From Sphingomonas hankookensis (lineage in GTDB: Bacteria > Pseudomonadota > Alphaproteobacteria > Sphingomonadales > Sphingomonadaceae), in assembly GCF_022664465.1 (NCBI RefSeq), contig NZ_JAKREV010000002.1, positions 729,532 to 793,531 of the forward strand: a DNA stretch of 64,000 nt, in the 5' to 3' direction. Positions within the stretch are counted from its first letter, which is position 1. Each line of letters begins with the position of its first letter. This document shows positions 41,886-50,814 of the stretch, piece by piece. A program made the position numbers and the translations under genes. The notes under the pieces were generated by a model, which made no database searches, was not told the DNA's origin, and saw only the letters and a list, made by a program, of their open reading frames with translations.

Positions 41886-44378
41886 ATGAACACAAAGCTG
41901 TATGCCGGCGTGGCCTTTGCCGCGCTCTTCCTCCCTGCTTCGGCCTTTGCGCAGTCCACCGGTTCGACCGATTTCGAGTCGGAAGAGATCGTCGTCACCG
42001 GCAGCCGCGCCGACAACGGCGTCGATGGCATCAAGATTCCCGACGGCCCCAAGGCGCGCGTCGTGCTGGATCAGGAATTCATCGCAAAGCAGGCACCGGG
42101 TAACACGGTCCTCGACGCGCTAAACATCGTCCCCGGCGTCAACTTCACCCAGAGTGATCCGTTCGGTTCGTCGGGCGGCAACATCCGTATCCGCGGCTTC
42201 GACGGCAACCGCGTCTCGCTGACCTTCGACGGTTTCCCGCTGAACGATTCGGGCAACTACGCGATCTATTCGAACCAGCAGCTCGACCCCGAACTGGTCG
42301 ACGAGATCAACGTCAACCTCGGCGCGACCGACATCGACAGCCCGACCGCATCGGCGGCCGGCGGCACGATCAACTATCGCACGCTGATTCCGTCGGAAAC
42401 GCTGTCGGCGACGATGGTCGCTTCGTACGGCGATTTCGATTTCCACCGCGTGTTCGGCCTGATCGAAACCGGCAACCTGACCTCGTTCGGCACCCGCGCC
42501 TTCCTGTCGGCGTCGAAGGCGTCGAACGACAAGTTCCGTGGTCCGGGCGGCATCCGCAAACAGCAGTTCAACGCCGGCATCTACCAGCCGCTGGGCGACA
42601 ATGGCGACTTCATCCGCGTGTCGGGCCATTACAACGAGAACCGCAACAACTTCTACCGCGCGGTTTCGGTGGGTGACATGCGCACCCTGCTCGGCACCGG
42701 CGTGATCCCGACGAACGCCAATGCGTCGCCCGCCAACCCGATCCGCATCGACCTGAACGAACAGCAGTTCGATAGGGTCAACGGCTTCGAGAACGAAGAA
42801 TTCTGCAACCGCCCGACCCCGGTCCGCGGCACCGCGCAGAACGAGACGCAGGGCGCTGCCGCCAACTGTTCGAACTACTACGGCATTCGCGTGAATCCGT
42901 CGAACACCGGCAACATCCGCGCGAACTCGCGCTTTACGCTGTCGGACAAGCTGACGCTGACGCTCGACGGTTCGTACCAGTACACGCTGGCGCACGGCGG
43001 CGGCACCTCGACGCTGGCCGAAAACTCGCCACGTTCGCGCGGCAGCGCCACCACGTCGACGGGTGTCGATTACAACGGCGACGGCGACACGCTCGACACC
43101 GTTCGCTTTTTCTCGCCGAACATCACCAACACCAACCGCTACACCGGCATCGCATCGCTGCGCTACGACATCACAGAGGACCAGCGCGTCCGCGTCGCGT
43201 ACACCTACGATAATGCCAACCATCGACAGACCGGCGAATGGGGTTACCTGTTCTCGAACGGCATGCCCGAGGACATCTTCTCGGGTCGCAACGGTCGTCC
43301 GGTGCTGACCGCCGATGGCTTCACCATCAGCCAGCGCGACCGTGAATCGACCGCGCTGCTGAACCAGATCTCGGGTGAATATATCGGTCGCTTCTTCGAC
43401 CGGGCCTTCACGCTGCAGGTCGGTCTGCGCGCACCGTTCTTCAAGCGCGATCTGCAGACCAACTGCCCGATCGAGGCACGCGGTTCGGGCTTCGCCTATT
43501 GCACCAGCGAGCCGCTGACCTCGCTGCGCATCATCGCGCCGAACGCAGTCGTGCCGACGACCGGCGTCACGCCCTATTATGCGCCGTTCGCGACGACCTA
43601 CAAGTATGACGCGATCCTGCCGAACGCCGGCTTCACGTACAACTTCGTCGACACCAACATCAGCATGTTCGGCAGCTATGCCAAGGGCTTCTCGGCACCG
43701 CGCACCGACAACCTGTATCGTGCGCCGTTCATCGGCGTGCAGCCGGAAAAGACCGACTCGTTCGATCTCGGCCTGCGCTACAACACCGCGCGCGTGCAGT
43801 CGCAGCTGACCGGCTGGTACATCAAGTACAAGAACCGCATCGTGTCGTCGTTCGACTTCGATCAGGGCATCTCGTTCGACCGCAACATCGGTGCGGTGGA
43901 CAGCTATGGCTTCGACGGCACCGTCACCGTCCGTCCGACCACCTGGCTCGGCCTGACCGCGATCGCGTCGTACACTCACACCGAACTGCTCTCGAACGTC
44001 CAGACCGCCGGTACTTCGGTCGCCCAGACCAAGGGCAAGGCCGTTCCGGAAATGCCCGAATGGCAGTTCGGCGGTCGCGCCGAATTCAACTACGGCCCGG
44101 TCAATGTCGGCGTGCAGGGCAAATGGGTCGACGAACGCTTCGCGACCGACGTAAACGACGTCGTCGTCGGCGCTTATACGCTGGTCGATCTCGACGCGCG
44201 CTTCAGCCTCGAACAGTACGGCCTCGCCAAGACCAGCCTCGGCCTGAACGTCCGCAACCTGTTCGACGAGCGCTATTTCGGCAACATCAGCACGCAAGTC
44301 GACGCGCTGTCGGGCAACCCGAACTTCTCGGTCGGCTATCCGCGCACGATCATCGGGTCGATCAAGTTCGGCTTCTAA
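41886..44378 (+). CDS. TonB-dependent outer membrane receptor
   Basis: 830 residues, shorter than the other receptors here. ATG 41886 has AAGGGGA just upstream. The signal peptide ends PASAFAQ. The plug includes EEIVVTGSRADNG, NTVLDALNIVPGVNF, IRIRGFDGNRVSLTFDGFPLNDSG and the SAAGGTINYRT strand; the barrel ends RTIIGSIKFGF. The substrate is not evident. A strong terminator follows and then a LytS/LytTR two-component pair, so regulation by that pair is possible. Confidence 0.93.
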   Translation: MNTKLYAGVAFAALFLPASAFAQSTGSTDFESEEIVVTGSRADNGVDGIKIPDGPKARVVLDQEFIAKQAPGNTVLDALNIVPGVNFTQSDPFGSSGGNIRIRGFDGNRVSLTFDGFPLNDSGNYAIYSNQQLDPELVDEINVNLGATDIDSPTASAAGGTINYRTLIPSETLSATMVASYGDFDFHRVFGLIETGNLTSFGTRAFLSASKASNDKFRGPGGIRKQQFNAGIYQPLGDNGDFIRVSGHYNENRNNFYRAVSVGDMRTLLGTGVIPTNANASPANPIRIDLNEQQFDRVNGFENEEFCNRPTPVRGTAQNETQGAAANCSNYYGIRVNPSNTGNIRANSRFTLSDKLTLTLDGSYQYTLAHGGGTSTLAENSPRSRGSATTSTGVDYNGDGDTLDTVRFFSPNITNTNRYTGIASLRYDITEDQRVRVAYTYDNANHRQTGEWGYLFSNGMPEDIFSGRNGRPVLTADGFTISQRDRESTALLNQISGEYIGRFFDRAFTLQVGLRAPFFKRDLQTNCPIEARGSGFAYCTSEPLTSLRIIAPNAVVPTTGVTPYYAPFATTYKYDAILPNAGFTYNFVDTNISMFGSYAKGFSAPRTDNLYRAPFIGVQPEKTDSFDLGLRYNTARVQSQLTGWYIKYKNRIVSSFDFDQGISFDRNIGAVDSYGFDGTVTVRPTTWLGLTAIASYTHTELLSNVQTAGTSVAQTKGKAVPEMPEWQFGGRAEFNYGPVNVGVQGKWVDERFATDVNDVVVGAYTLVDLDARFSLEQYGLAKTSLGLNVRNLFDERYFGNISTQVDALSGNPNFSVGYPRTIIGSIKFGF

Positions 44379-44403
44379 GCCTTACCCGCCCCTTCGAACG
44401 CGA

Positions 44404-44439
44404 ACCGCCGTCCCGGCAACGGGGCGGCGGTTTTCGTTT
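44404..44439 (+). terminator. rho-independent terminator after the TonB receptor gene
   Basis: A 12-base stem ACCGCCGTCCCG / CGGGGCGGCGGT (one G-T pair) with loop GCAA, followed by TTTCGTTT. It starts 26 bases after the stop codon at 44378. Confidence 0.88.
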
Positions 44440-44492
44440 GGGCGCGGTTTGCGCTAGAGCAGTCTCAGCAACCGCCCCGCCGGGGCTACCCA

Positions 44493-45605
44493 ATGTCGGA
44501 GCACATGACGCCGAAGCCCGCCATTTTCTCGCGCCCGTTCTTCGAACAGAAGAACCGCGCCTTCTGGCTGCTGCAGGCCGCCGGGTGGACCGGTTATCTG
44601 CTGCTGCGCTCGGTCTCGACCGTGGCCAGCGCCGCGTCACTGAAGAACGTGCTGGGCAATATCGTCGAGGTGATCGTCGGCTATTGCCTGACTCTGCTGA
44701 TGAGCGTGCTGTACGGCTATTATCGCTCGCTGCCGCGCGTGCCGGCGATCTTCCTGACGATGTGCACGCTGTCGGCGGCGACCTTCGCCTATTCGCTGAT
44801 CGACGCGTTCGTCTTCACCTTCATCCGTAACGTGTCGCCCGATGTCAGCCTGTCGCTGGTGCTGGGCACGTTGTTCCTGAACTTCACCGTCCTGACCGGC
44901 TGGTCGGCGCTGTATTTCGGGATCAATTTCTACCTGGTGGTCGAACAGCAGGTGGACGAGATGCGGATGCTGGAGATGCAGGCGTCGTCGGCGCAGCTCG
45001 CCATGCTGCGCTATCAGTTGAACCCGCATTTCCTGTTCAACACGCTCAATTCGATCTCGACGCTGGTGCTGCTCAAACAGACCGAAAAGGCGAATGTGAT
45101 GCTCAGCCGGCTATCGTCGTTCCTGCGCTACACGCTGGCCAACGAACCGACCGCGCACGTCACGCTGGAGCAGGAGGTTGAAACGCTGAAACTGTATCTC
45201 GATATCGAGAAGATGCGGTTCGAAGATCGTCTGCGCACCAGTTTCGATATCGACGCCCGCGTCGCGCACGCGCGGCTGCCCTCGCTGCTGCTGCAACCGC
45301 TGGTCGAAAACGCGATCAAATATGCGGTCACGCCGCAGGAGGACGGGGCCGATATCGCGATCACCGCTCGACTGGCCGGGGATCGGGTGCAGATCGCCGT
45401 GTCCGATACCGGGCCCGGCTTGATCGACGGGCCGAAGCGGCCGACGCTCTCCACCGGTGTCGGCATACAGAATATCCGGGACCGGCTGGCACAGGCATAT
45501 GGCCCCGACCATCGGTTCGACACCCGTTCGGGAGGCGGGGGCGGATTCGTGGTCGAGATCGAACTGCCGTTCCAGACGCAAGACGTTACCAAAGAGGCTG
45601 CATGA
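44493..45605 (+). CDS. LytS/YehU-type sensor histidine kinase
   Basis: 370 residues. About four membrane segments occupy residues 25-150. The His_kinase domain carries the phospho-acceptor in QLNPHFLFNTLNSIS (His179). An HATPase domain follows, with the N-box LVENAIKYAV, a DTGPGLID G1 box and GVGIQNIRDRL. The start at 44493 has GGGG 7 bases before it; ATG 44505 is an alternative. It is co-translated with the LytTR regulator by an ATGA overlap. The signal is unknown. Confidence 0.92.
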   Translation: MSEHMTPKPAIFSRPFFEQKNRAFWLLQAAGWTGYLLLRSVSTVASAASLKNVLGNIVEVIVGYCLTLLMSVLYGYYRSLPRVPAIFLTMCTLSAATFAYSLIDAFVFTFIRNVSPDVSLSLVLGTLFLNFTVLTGWSALYFGINFYLVVEQQVDEMRMLEMQASSAQLAMLRYQLNPHFLFNTLNSISTLVLLKQTEKANVMLSRLSSFLRYTLANEPTAHVTLEQEVETLKLYLDIEKMRFEDRLRTSFDIDARVAHARLPSLLLQPLVENAIKYAVTPQEDGADIAITARLAGDRVQIAVSDTGPGLIDGPKRPTLSTGVGIQNIRDRLAQAYGPDHRFDTRSGGGGGFVVEIELPFQTQDVTKEAA

Positions 45606-46405
45606 CCATCCGTACCATCCTTGTCGACGACGAATCGTTGGCGATCCAGGGCCTCGAACTACGCTTGGCAGCGCATGAGGATGTCGAGATCATCGACAAG
45701 TGCATGAACGGTCGCGAGGCGATCCGCGCGATCAAGACCCACAAGCCCGACCTCGTCTTTCTCGACATCCAGATGCCCGGTTTCGACGGGTTCTCGGTCG
45801 TGCAGGGGCTGATGGAAGTCGAACCGCCGCTGGTGGTGTTCGTCACCGCGTACAGCGACCACGCGATCCGCGCGTTCGAGGCGCAGGCGGTCGACTACCT
45901 GATGAAGCCGGTCGAGGAATCGCGCCTCGCCGACACGCTCGACCGCGTCCGCCAGCGCCTGACCGAAAAGCGCGGCCAGGCCGAGGTCGAGAAGCTGAAG
46001 GAAGTGCTGGCCGAAGTCGCGCCCGACACCGCGGCCGAGATGGAGGCGGAGGGCGACGACGCGGTCGGCGCCAACCGTTTCGAAAAGCTCATCAACATCA
46101 AGGATCGCGGCCAGATCTTCCGCGTCGACGTCGACACGATCGAGATGATCGAAGCGGCGGGCGATTACATGGTCATCAACACCGGTGACAATTCGCTGGT
46201 GCTGCGCGAGACGATGAAGGACCTCGAAAAGCGGCTCGACCCGCGCCGTTTCCAGCGCGTGCATCGCTCGACCATCGTCAATCTCGACCTCGTCAAGCAG
46301 GTGAAGCCGCACACCAATGGCGAATGTTTCCTGATCCTCGAATCGGGATCGCAGGTGAAGGTCAGCCGCTCCTACCGCGACGTGGTGGCGCGCTTCGTCC
46401 ATTAG
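45602..46405 (+). CDS. LytTR family response regulator
   Basis: 267 residues. The receiver domain has acidic residues in RTILVDDES, the phosphorylation site Asp55 in LVFLDIQMPG, VFVTAYSDHA and the conserved Lys in YLMKPVEE. An acidic linker (about 125-155) leads to a C-terminal LytTR DNA-binding domain (GDYMVINTGDNSLVLRETMKDLE, FQRVHRSTIVNLDLVKQV, VKVSRSY). Output of the kinase encoded just upstream. The nearby TonB receptor gene is a candidate target. Confidence 0.93.
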   Translation: MTIRTILVDDESLAIQGLELRLAAHEDVEIIDKCMNGREAIRAIKTHKPDLVFLDIQMPGFDGFSVVQGLMEVEPPLVVFVTAYSDHAIRAFEAQAVDYLMKPVEESRLADTLDRVRQRLTEKRGQAEVEKLKEVLAEVAPDTAAEMEAEGDDAVGANRFEKLINIKDRGQIFRVDVDTIEMIEAAGDYMVINTGDNSLVLRETMKDLEKRLDPRRFQRVHRSTIVNLDLVKQVKPHTNGECFLILESGSQVKVSRSYRDVVARFVH

Positions 46406-46432
46406 AGGCTGCCTTCCCCCGTTTGAACCAGA

Positions 46433-46515
46433 CGTCATCCCAGCGCAGGCTGGGATCTCCCGGTCAAAGCACGGGACAGGAGCCGCTTGAGGCCCCAGCT
46501 GGCGCTGGGGCGACG
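46433..46515. repeat. palindromic intergenic element, family A
   Basis: Left arm CGTCATCCCAGCGCAGGCTG, right arm GCCCCAGCTGGCGCTGGGGC then GACG; the right arm is partly rearranged. It lies between the LytTR gene and trhO. Confidence 0.8.
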
Positions 46516-46541
46516 TTTCTGCCTGAGTGGATCAGAGGCTG

Positions 46542-47474
46542 ATGGCCGAGATTAATGTTGCGGCGCTGTACCGCTTTGTTTCGATTGCCGATCCGCAAAC
46601 CACCCGCGACGCACTGGAAACGGTGCTGGCGGGTGCCGGCATTCGTGGGACACTACTGATCGCGCCCGAGGGGATCAACGGTACCATCGCCGGCAGCGCG
46701 GACGGCATCGCCACCGCGCTCGCCGCGATCCGTGCCCTGCCCGGCTGTTCTGACCTGGCACCGAAGTTCAGTGCGGCGGAAACCATGCCGTTCCACCGGC
46801 TGAAGGTGCGGGTAAAGCGCGAGATCGTGACGATGGGTGTGCCCGGCACCGATCCGAACCGGATCGTCGGCACCTATGTCGCGCCCGCCGACTGGAACGC
46901 GCTGATCGCCGATCCGGAGACGGTCGTGATCGACACCCGCAACGCCTATGAGGTGAAGGTCGGCACCTTTGCCGGCGCGGTCGATCCGGGCACCGACAGC
47001 TTCCGCGACTTTCCCGACTGGTTCCGCGCGAACCGCGCCACGCTGCTGGCGGGCAAGTCGAAGGTCGCGATGTTCTGCACCGGCGGCATCCGCTGCGAAA
47101 AATCGACTGCCTTCCTGAAAGGCGAAGGGGTCGATGCGGTCTATCACCTCGACGGCGGCATCCTGAAATATCTGGAAGACGTGCCGGCCGAGGCCAGCGC
47201 GTGGGAAGGCGAATGCTTCGTCTTCGACGAACGCGTCGCTGTGGGACACGGGTTAGCCCAAGGCACCCACGCCCTGTGCCGCGGCTGCCGGATGCCGGTC
47301 AGCCCGGAAGACCGCGCCTCGCCATCCTTCGAGGACGGCGTGCAATGCCCCGCCTGTGCCGGCACCCGCGACGCGGCCACGCTGGCAGCAAAGGCGGAAC
47401 GACATCGGCAGGTGACGCTGGCCGCGCGGCGTGGCGAGCAGCATGTCGGAGCGCGGATGGAAAGGGAAGCCTAG
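46542..47474 (+). CDS. trhO: tRNA uridine(34) hydroxylase TrhO (rhodanese-fold)
   Basis: 310 residues from ATG 46542; a GTG at 46527 is possible but unsupported. An acylphosphatase-like N-domain (LLIAPEGINGTIAGS) is followed by a rhodanese domain with the active-site loop MFCTGGIRCEKS (Cys179 and the second Cys). A C-terminal cysteine-rich segment has CRGCRMPV and QCPACAG. TrhO adds the oxygen for 5-hydroxyuridine at tRNA position 34, using O2. Its neighbours are unrelated, and palindromic elements lie on both sides. Confidence 0.93.
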   Translation: MAEINVAALYRFVSIADPQTTRDALETVLAGAGIRGTLLIAPEGINGTIAGSADGIATALAAIRALPGCSDLAPKFSAAETMPFHRLKVRVKREIVTMGVPGTDPNRIVGTYVAPADWNALIADPETVVIDTRNAYEVKVGTFAGAVDPGTDSFRDFPDWFRANRATLLAGKSKVAMFCTGGIRCEKSTAFLKGEGVDAVYHLDGGILKYLEDVPAEASAWEGECFVFDERVAVGHGLAQGTHALCRGCRMPVSPEDRASPSFEDGVQCPACAGTRDAATLAAKAERHRQVTLAARRGEQHVGARMEREA

Positions 47475-47496
47475 CCTCCACGATCCGCGCCACAAA

Positions 47497-47579
47497 CGTC
47501 ACCCCAGCGCAGGCTGGGGTCTCCCAGCGATGGAGCGCGCTCCTCGCCGCAGGAAGCCCCAGCCTTCGCTGGGGCGACG
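47497..47579. repeat. palindromic intergenic element, family A
   Basis: Left arm CGTCACCCCAGCGCAGGCTG and right arm CCCCAGCCTTCGCTGGGGC plus GACG. It separates the convergent trhO and DUF3297 genes and may end both transcripts. Confidence 0.85.
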
Positions 47580-47586
47580 TTCTTTA

Positions 47587-47877
47587 CTACTCGGCCCCGT
47601 CGTCCTTCGCCTCGTCCGCCGGCACCTCATCACCCTCGGCCGCCGTCTGGAAATACGCTTCCACCGGCCCCGACAGCTTGATCGTCAGCGGCTGGCCCTT
47701 GCGGTCGACCTTCTTGCCGAGGCCGACGCGGATCCAGCCTTCGGACATCGAATATTCCTCGACATCGGTGCGCTCGGCACCCTTGAAGCGGATGCCGATG
47801 CCGCGCTCCAGCGTCGGCTGGTCGAAATGCGGGCTGCGCGGATTGATCGACAGGCGATCGGGGGGCGTATCAGTCAT
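47587..47877 (-). CDS. DUF3297 family protein
   Basis: 96 residues from ATG 47877. The family pattern is clear: DRLSINPRSPHFDQPTLERG, GIRFKGAERTDVEEYSMSEGW and KVDRKGQPLTIKLSGPVEAYF. It is a small soluble protein widespread in alpha- and gammaproteobacteria, with no known function. The acidic C-terminal tail (EGDEVPADEAKDDGAE) is typical. Confidence 0.9.
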   Translation of the reverse strand: MTDTPPDRLSINPRSPHFDQPTLERGIGIRFKGAERTDVEEYSMSEGWIRVGLGKKVDRKGQPLTIKLSGPVEAYFQTAAEGDEVPADEAKDDGAE

Positions 47878-48047
47878 GGGCGCGGCCCATGCCGCAAAAC
47901 GCCGCACCCGCCAAGTGGAAAGGGCGGAGGACATGCTCCCCCGCGCGTTAGCCGTGCGGTGCCGGCCCGCTCCCCCACCCGGCCACCCACAGCGTATCCT
48001 GACTGGGTGGCCGGGTGGGCGAGCGGGCCGGCACCGTCTTTCAACGA

Positions 48048-48479
48048 TCAGTTACATACGCGGACGCGGACGTTCTGATCGTAATAGGGATCGTAGCGCC
48101 GCTCGATCCAGCACCGCTGGTAGTTGTTGTAGCGATGGGCGTAATAGCCGTCGTTCGGATAAAAGCCGCGCTGGCGATAGAAGCGGTCGTCGTAATTATA
48201 GGCAAAGCCCCGATCGCGATAATAGCGATCGCGGAAGCGGCGGTCGTTCGCGCTCGATGCCAGTGCCGCGCCGATGGCGAGGCCGGCGATCCCGGCGACG
48301 ACGGCGGTGCCGCCATTGCCGCGGTTGCGGTTCCAGCCGCGGTCCCAGCCCCGGTCGTACCCACGGTCCCAGCCCCGGTCATAGCCGCGACGCCATTGCG
48401 CGTCGGCGGGGGCGGCGGCGGTCAGCGCGGTGGCGGCCAGCGAAAGCCCCAGGGCCGCCTTGGTCAGCAAGGTGTTCAT
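48048..48479 (-). CDS. exported Arg/Tyr/Gly-rich protein with YDRGWDRG repeats
   Basis: 143 residues. ATG 48479 has GAGGAG 6 bases upstream. The signal peptide ends APADAQ. The mature protein starts WRRGYDRGWDRGYDRGWDRG, a tandem repeat of YDRGWDRG. One glycine/alanine-rich hydrophobic stretch (VVAGIAGLAIGAALASS, about 60-77) follows, then a Tyr/Arg/Asp-rich tail with two cysteines (CWIERRY and the final VCN). It resembles small envelope proteins with a glycine-zipper-like segment. Function unknown. Confidence 0.83.
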   Translation of the reverse strand: MNTLLTKAALGLSLAATALTAAAPADAQWRRGYDRGWDRGYDRGWDRGWNRNRGNGGTAVVAGIAGLAIGAALASSANDRRFRDRYYRDRGFAYNYDDRFYRQRGFYPNDGYYAHRYNNYQRCWIERRYDPYYDQNVRVRVCN

Positions 48480-48632
48480 GCCAATCTCCTCGACATACAT
48501 GGGGGCTAACGCGCCCCCAAAGTCCCGTCTTGTCACGTCGACGCATCTGCGCCGATGATCGATTCGGTAGCAGCAAGCGACTGAACGCACGCGGAACCGG
48601 GTATTCACCGGCCGTTTATGAAGAGGTTAACC

Positions 48633-49034
48633 ATGGCGCACTGGCTGTTGAAGTCCGAACCCGACAGCTATGGCTGGGACGATCTGGTCCGGGATGGCGG
48701 GACCGAATGGGACGGGGTGCGCAACCATGCCGCCGCGAAGCATCTGCGCGCGATGGCGGTCGGCGACCGGGCGTTGTTCTACCATTCGGGCAAGGACAAG
48801 GCCGCGGTCGGCGTCGCGCGGATCGCCCGGACGGCGCAGGCGGACGGCGACGAAGGCTGGGTGTCGGTACGGGTCGAGCCCGACCATCCCCTGCCCCGCC
48901 CGGTCACGCTGACGGCGATGAAGGCGGAAGGGGCGCTGAACGACATGGCGATGCTGCGCCAGTCGCGGCTGTCGGTATCGCCGGTCAGCGATGCGGAATG
49001 GGCGGTGGTAATGGGGTTGGCCGCCCCCCAATGA
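48633..49034 (+). CDS. EVE domain-containing protein
   Basis: 133 residues from ATG 48633, preferred over 48618 because AAGAGG lies between them at ribosome-site distance. The EVE pattern is full length: WLLKSEPDSYGWDDL, WDGVRNHAAAKHLRAM, GDRALFYHSGKDKAAVGVARI and the late LRQSRLSVSPVSDAEW. EVE domains belong to the PUA-like group and probably bind modified bases in DNA or RNA. A family D palindrome begins three bases after its stop. Confidence 0.93.
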   Translation: MAHWLLKSEPDSYGWDDLVRDGGTEWDGVRNHAAAKHLRAMAVGDRALFYHSGKDKAAVGVARIARTAQADGDEGWVSVRVEPDHPLPRPVTLTAMKAEGALNDMAMLRQSRLSVSPVSDAEWAVVMGLAAPQ

Positions 49035-49036
49035 AT

Positions 49037-49155
49037 CCGTTGGGTTCGAGCAGCTTCGAGCTTGTCGAGAAGCGTCCGTCGAGAACGGGCTGCCCCAAAC
49101 GGGACGTTCTCGACTATCGCTTCTCGACAAGCTCGAAGCTGCTCGAACCAAACGG
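49037..49155. repeat. long palindromic element, family D (copy 2)
   Basis: Left arm GTTCGAGCAGCTTCGAGCTT then GTCGAGAAGC; right arm GCTTCTCGACAAGCTCGAAG then CTGCTCGAACCAAACGG. The arms are about 36 bases each and almost perfect around a 45-base centre. It starts immediately after the EVE gene. Confidence 0.88.
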
Positions 49156-49179
49156 TTAGGGGTTGAGCCCCACCCCCAA

Positions 49180-49294
49180 CCGTTCGTACCGAGTTGAGAT
49201 TGAGCGAAGTCGAAGGCCCGTATCGAAGCACCAGTCACAACCGGTCCTTCGGTACGCCACTGCGACTCGCTCAGCGGCTACTCAGGACGAACGG
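49180..49294. repeat. palindromic element, family E
   Basis: It begins CCGTTCGTACCGAG and ends GGACGAACGG; arms are imperfect, with inner copies such as GAGCGAAGTCGA against TGCGACTCGCTC. It is placed in tandem after the family D copy, together filling the 270-base gap before the MFS gene. Confidence 0.7.
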
Positions 49295-49304
49295 ATGGGA
49301 CTCG

Positions 49305-50588
49305 TCACGCCCCCTCCACCCGCGCCAACCGCGGCGACAACACATGCACCAGCGCCAGCGCCACGAAATACGCCGACCCGGCGACGAAGAACAACGGCGC
49401 ATAGCTGCCGATGCCGTCCAGCACGTACCCGGCATACTTCGCCATCAACATGCCCCCGACCGCGCCGACCGTGCCGCCGATGCCGACGACCGACCCGACC
49501 GCCGCCCGCGGAAACAGGTCCGACGGCAGCGTATAAAGGTTCGCCGAGAACGCCTGATGCGCCGCGGTCGCGATGCCGATCACCAGCACGGCGACCCACA
49601 GATTGTCGATCGACTGGGCGAAGAACACCGGCAGCACCGCGATGGCGCAGACCAGCATCGTCGCCTTGCGCGCGAAATTGACGCTGCGCCCGCCCGCGAT
49701 CAGCCGCGACGACATCCACCCGCCCGCGACGCTGCCCAGATCGGACAACAGATAGATCGCGACCAGCGGCGGCCCGAAGCTCAACAGGTCGAGGTCGTAG
49801 CGATCGCCCAGATAGCCCGGCAGCCAGAACAGGAAGAACCACCAGATCGGATCGATGCAGAATTTGCCGAGCGCATAGGCCCAGGTCTCGCGCTTGGTGA
49901 TCAGCCGCCGCCACGGCAGCGCCTGCACCGGGTCGGCCGGGTCCTGTTCGATCCACGCCAGTTCGCCCGACGACAGCTTCCGGTGCTCGCGCGGCGATCG
50001 GTAGAAGACGAGCCACGCGACCAGCCATACCAGGCTGACCACCCCGGTCACCACGAACGCCATGCGCCAGCCATAGGCGACGGTCAGCAGCGGCACGGCC
50101 AGCGGCGTGATGATCGCGCCGACATTGGCCCCGGCGTTGAACACGCCGATCGCAAACGCCCGTTCCTTGGCCGGAAACCATTCGGTCACCGCCTTGATCC
50201 CCGCCGGGAAATTCCCTGCCTCGCCGATGCCGAGGCCGAACCGCGCCATCGCGAACTGCGTCACGCTATACGCGCCGCCATGGGCGATATGCGCGACCTG
50301 CCAGATGACGAACGCGACGGCATAGCCCATGCGCGCGCCGATCACGTCGACGATGCGTCCAAAGCCGATGTAACCGATCGCATACGCCATTTGGAAAAAG
50401 AAGATGACGTTGGCGAAGTCGGTTTCGGTCCAGCCAAGGTCTTGGGAAAGCGTGGGTTTCAGCACGCCGATCATCTGCCGGTCGACGTAATTAATGACCG
50501 TTGCCATGAACAACAGCCCCACAATGCCCCAGCGATACCGCCCGGCGCGGTGTACCGCGCGTTCGATGCCGTCCGCTTGTCCCGCCAT
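49305..50588 (-). CDS. MFS transporter, hexuronate (ExuT/ACS)-like
   Basis: 427 residues and 12 membrane segments. ATG 50588 has GGAGG 5 bases upstream. The family pattern is NYVDRQMIGVLKPTL near the first segment, then FGLGIGEAGNFPAGIKAVTEWFPAKERAFAIG, which is typical of anion:cation symporters for hexuronates and related sugar acids. It is downstream of the hydratase gene on the same strand and close to a LacI regulator and pectate lyase, which supports uptake of galacturonate, glucuronate or derived acids. The exact substrate is inferred. Confidence 0.88.
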   Translation of the reverse strand: MAGQADGIERAVHRAGRYRWGIVGLLFMATVINYVDRQMIGVLKPTLSQDLGWTETDFANVIFFFQMAYAIGYIGFGRIVDVIGARMGYAVAFVIWQVAHIAHGGAYSVTQFAMARFGLGIGEAGNFPAGIKAVTEWFPAKERAFAIGVFNAGANVGAIITPLAVPLLTVAYGWRMAFVVTGVVSLVWLVAWLVFYRSPREHRKLSSGELAWIEQDPADPVQALPWRRLITKRETWAYALGKFCIDPIWWFFLFWLPGYLGDRYDLDLLSFGPPLVAIYLLSDLGSVAGGWMSSRLIAGGRSVNFARKATMLVCAIAVLPVFFAQSIDNLWVAVLVIGIATAAHQAFSANLYTLPSDLFPRAAVGSVVGIGGTVGAVGGMLMAKYAGYVLDGIGSYAPLFFVAGSAYFVALALVHVLSPRLARVEGA

Positions 50589-50726
50589 TCACGCCTCCAC
50601 TTGCATCCTCTGTGGATCGACCATTCTTGCCGGGCCGATTCCGCGTTGTTTTCAGTGCCACCCATGCCGCGGCATGTTTTTTCGAGCGGGTGACGGAAGT
50701 ATCCTTACCCTTAAGCAACTGCGATC

Positions 50727-50814
50727 CGTGCCCCCGCGCAGGCGGGGGCCCAGGGCCCAGCAGTTCAGGCGTAGTTTATCATCAACCCTGGCCTCCCGCC
50801 TGCGCGGGGGTACC
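50727..50814. repeat. palindromic element, family B, overlapping a gene end
   Basis: Left arm CGTGCCCCCGCGCAGGCGGG and right arm CCCGCCTGCGCGGGGGTACC. The right arm lies inside the hydratase coding region and encodes its last ten residues and stop. The rest fills the gap to the MFS gene. Confidence 0.87.

Noticed and set aside
42120..44297. Minus-strand frame of 725 codons opposite the third TonB receptor
   Set aside because: An antisense shadow caused by high G/C content; no signal, domain or ribosome site.
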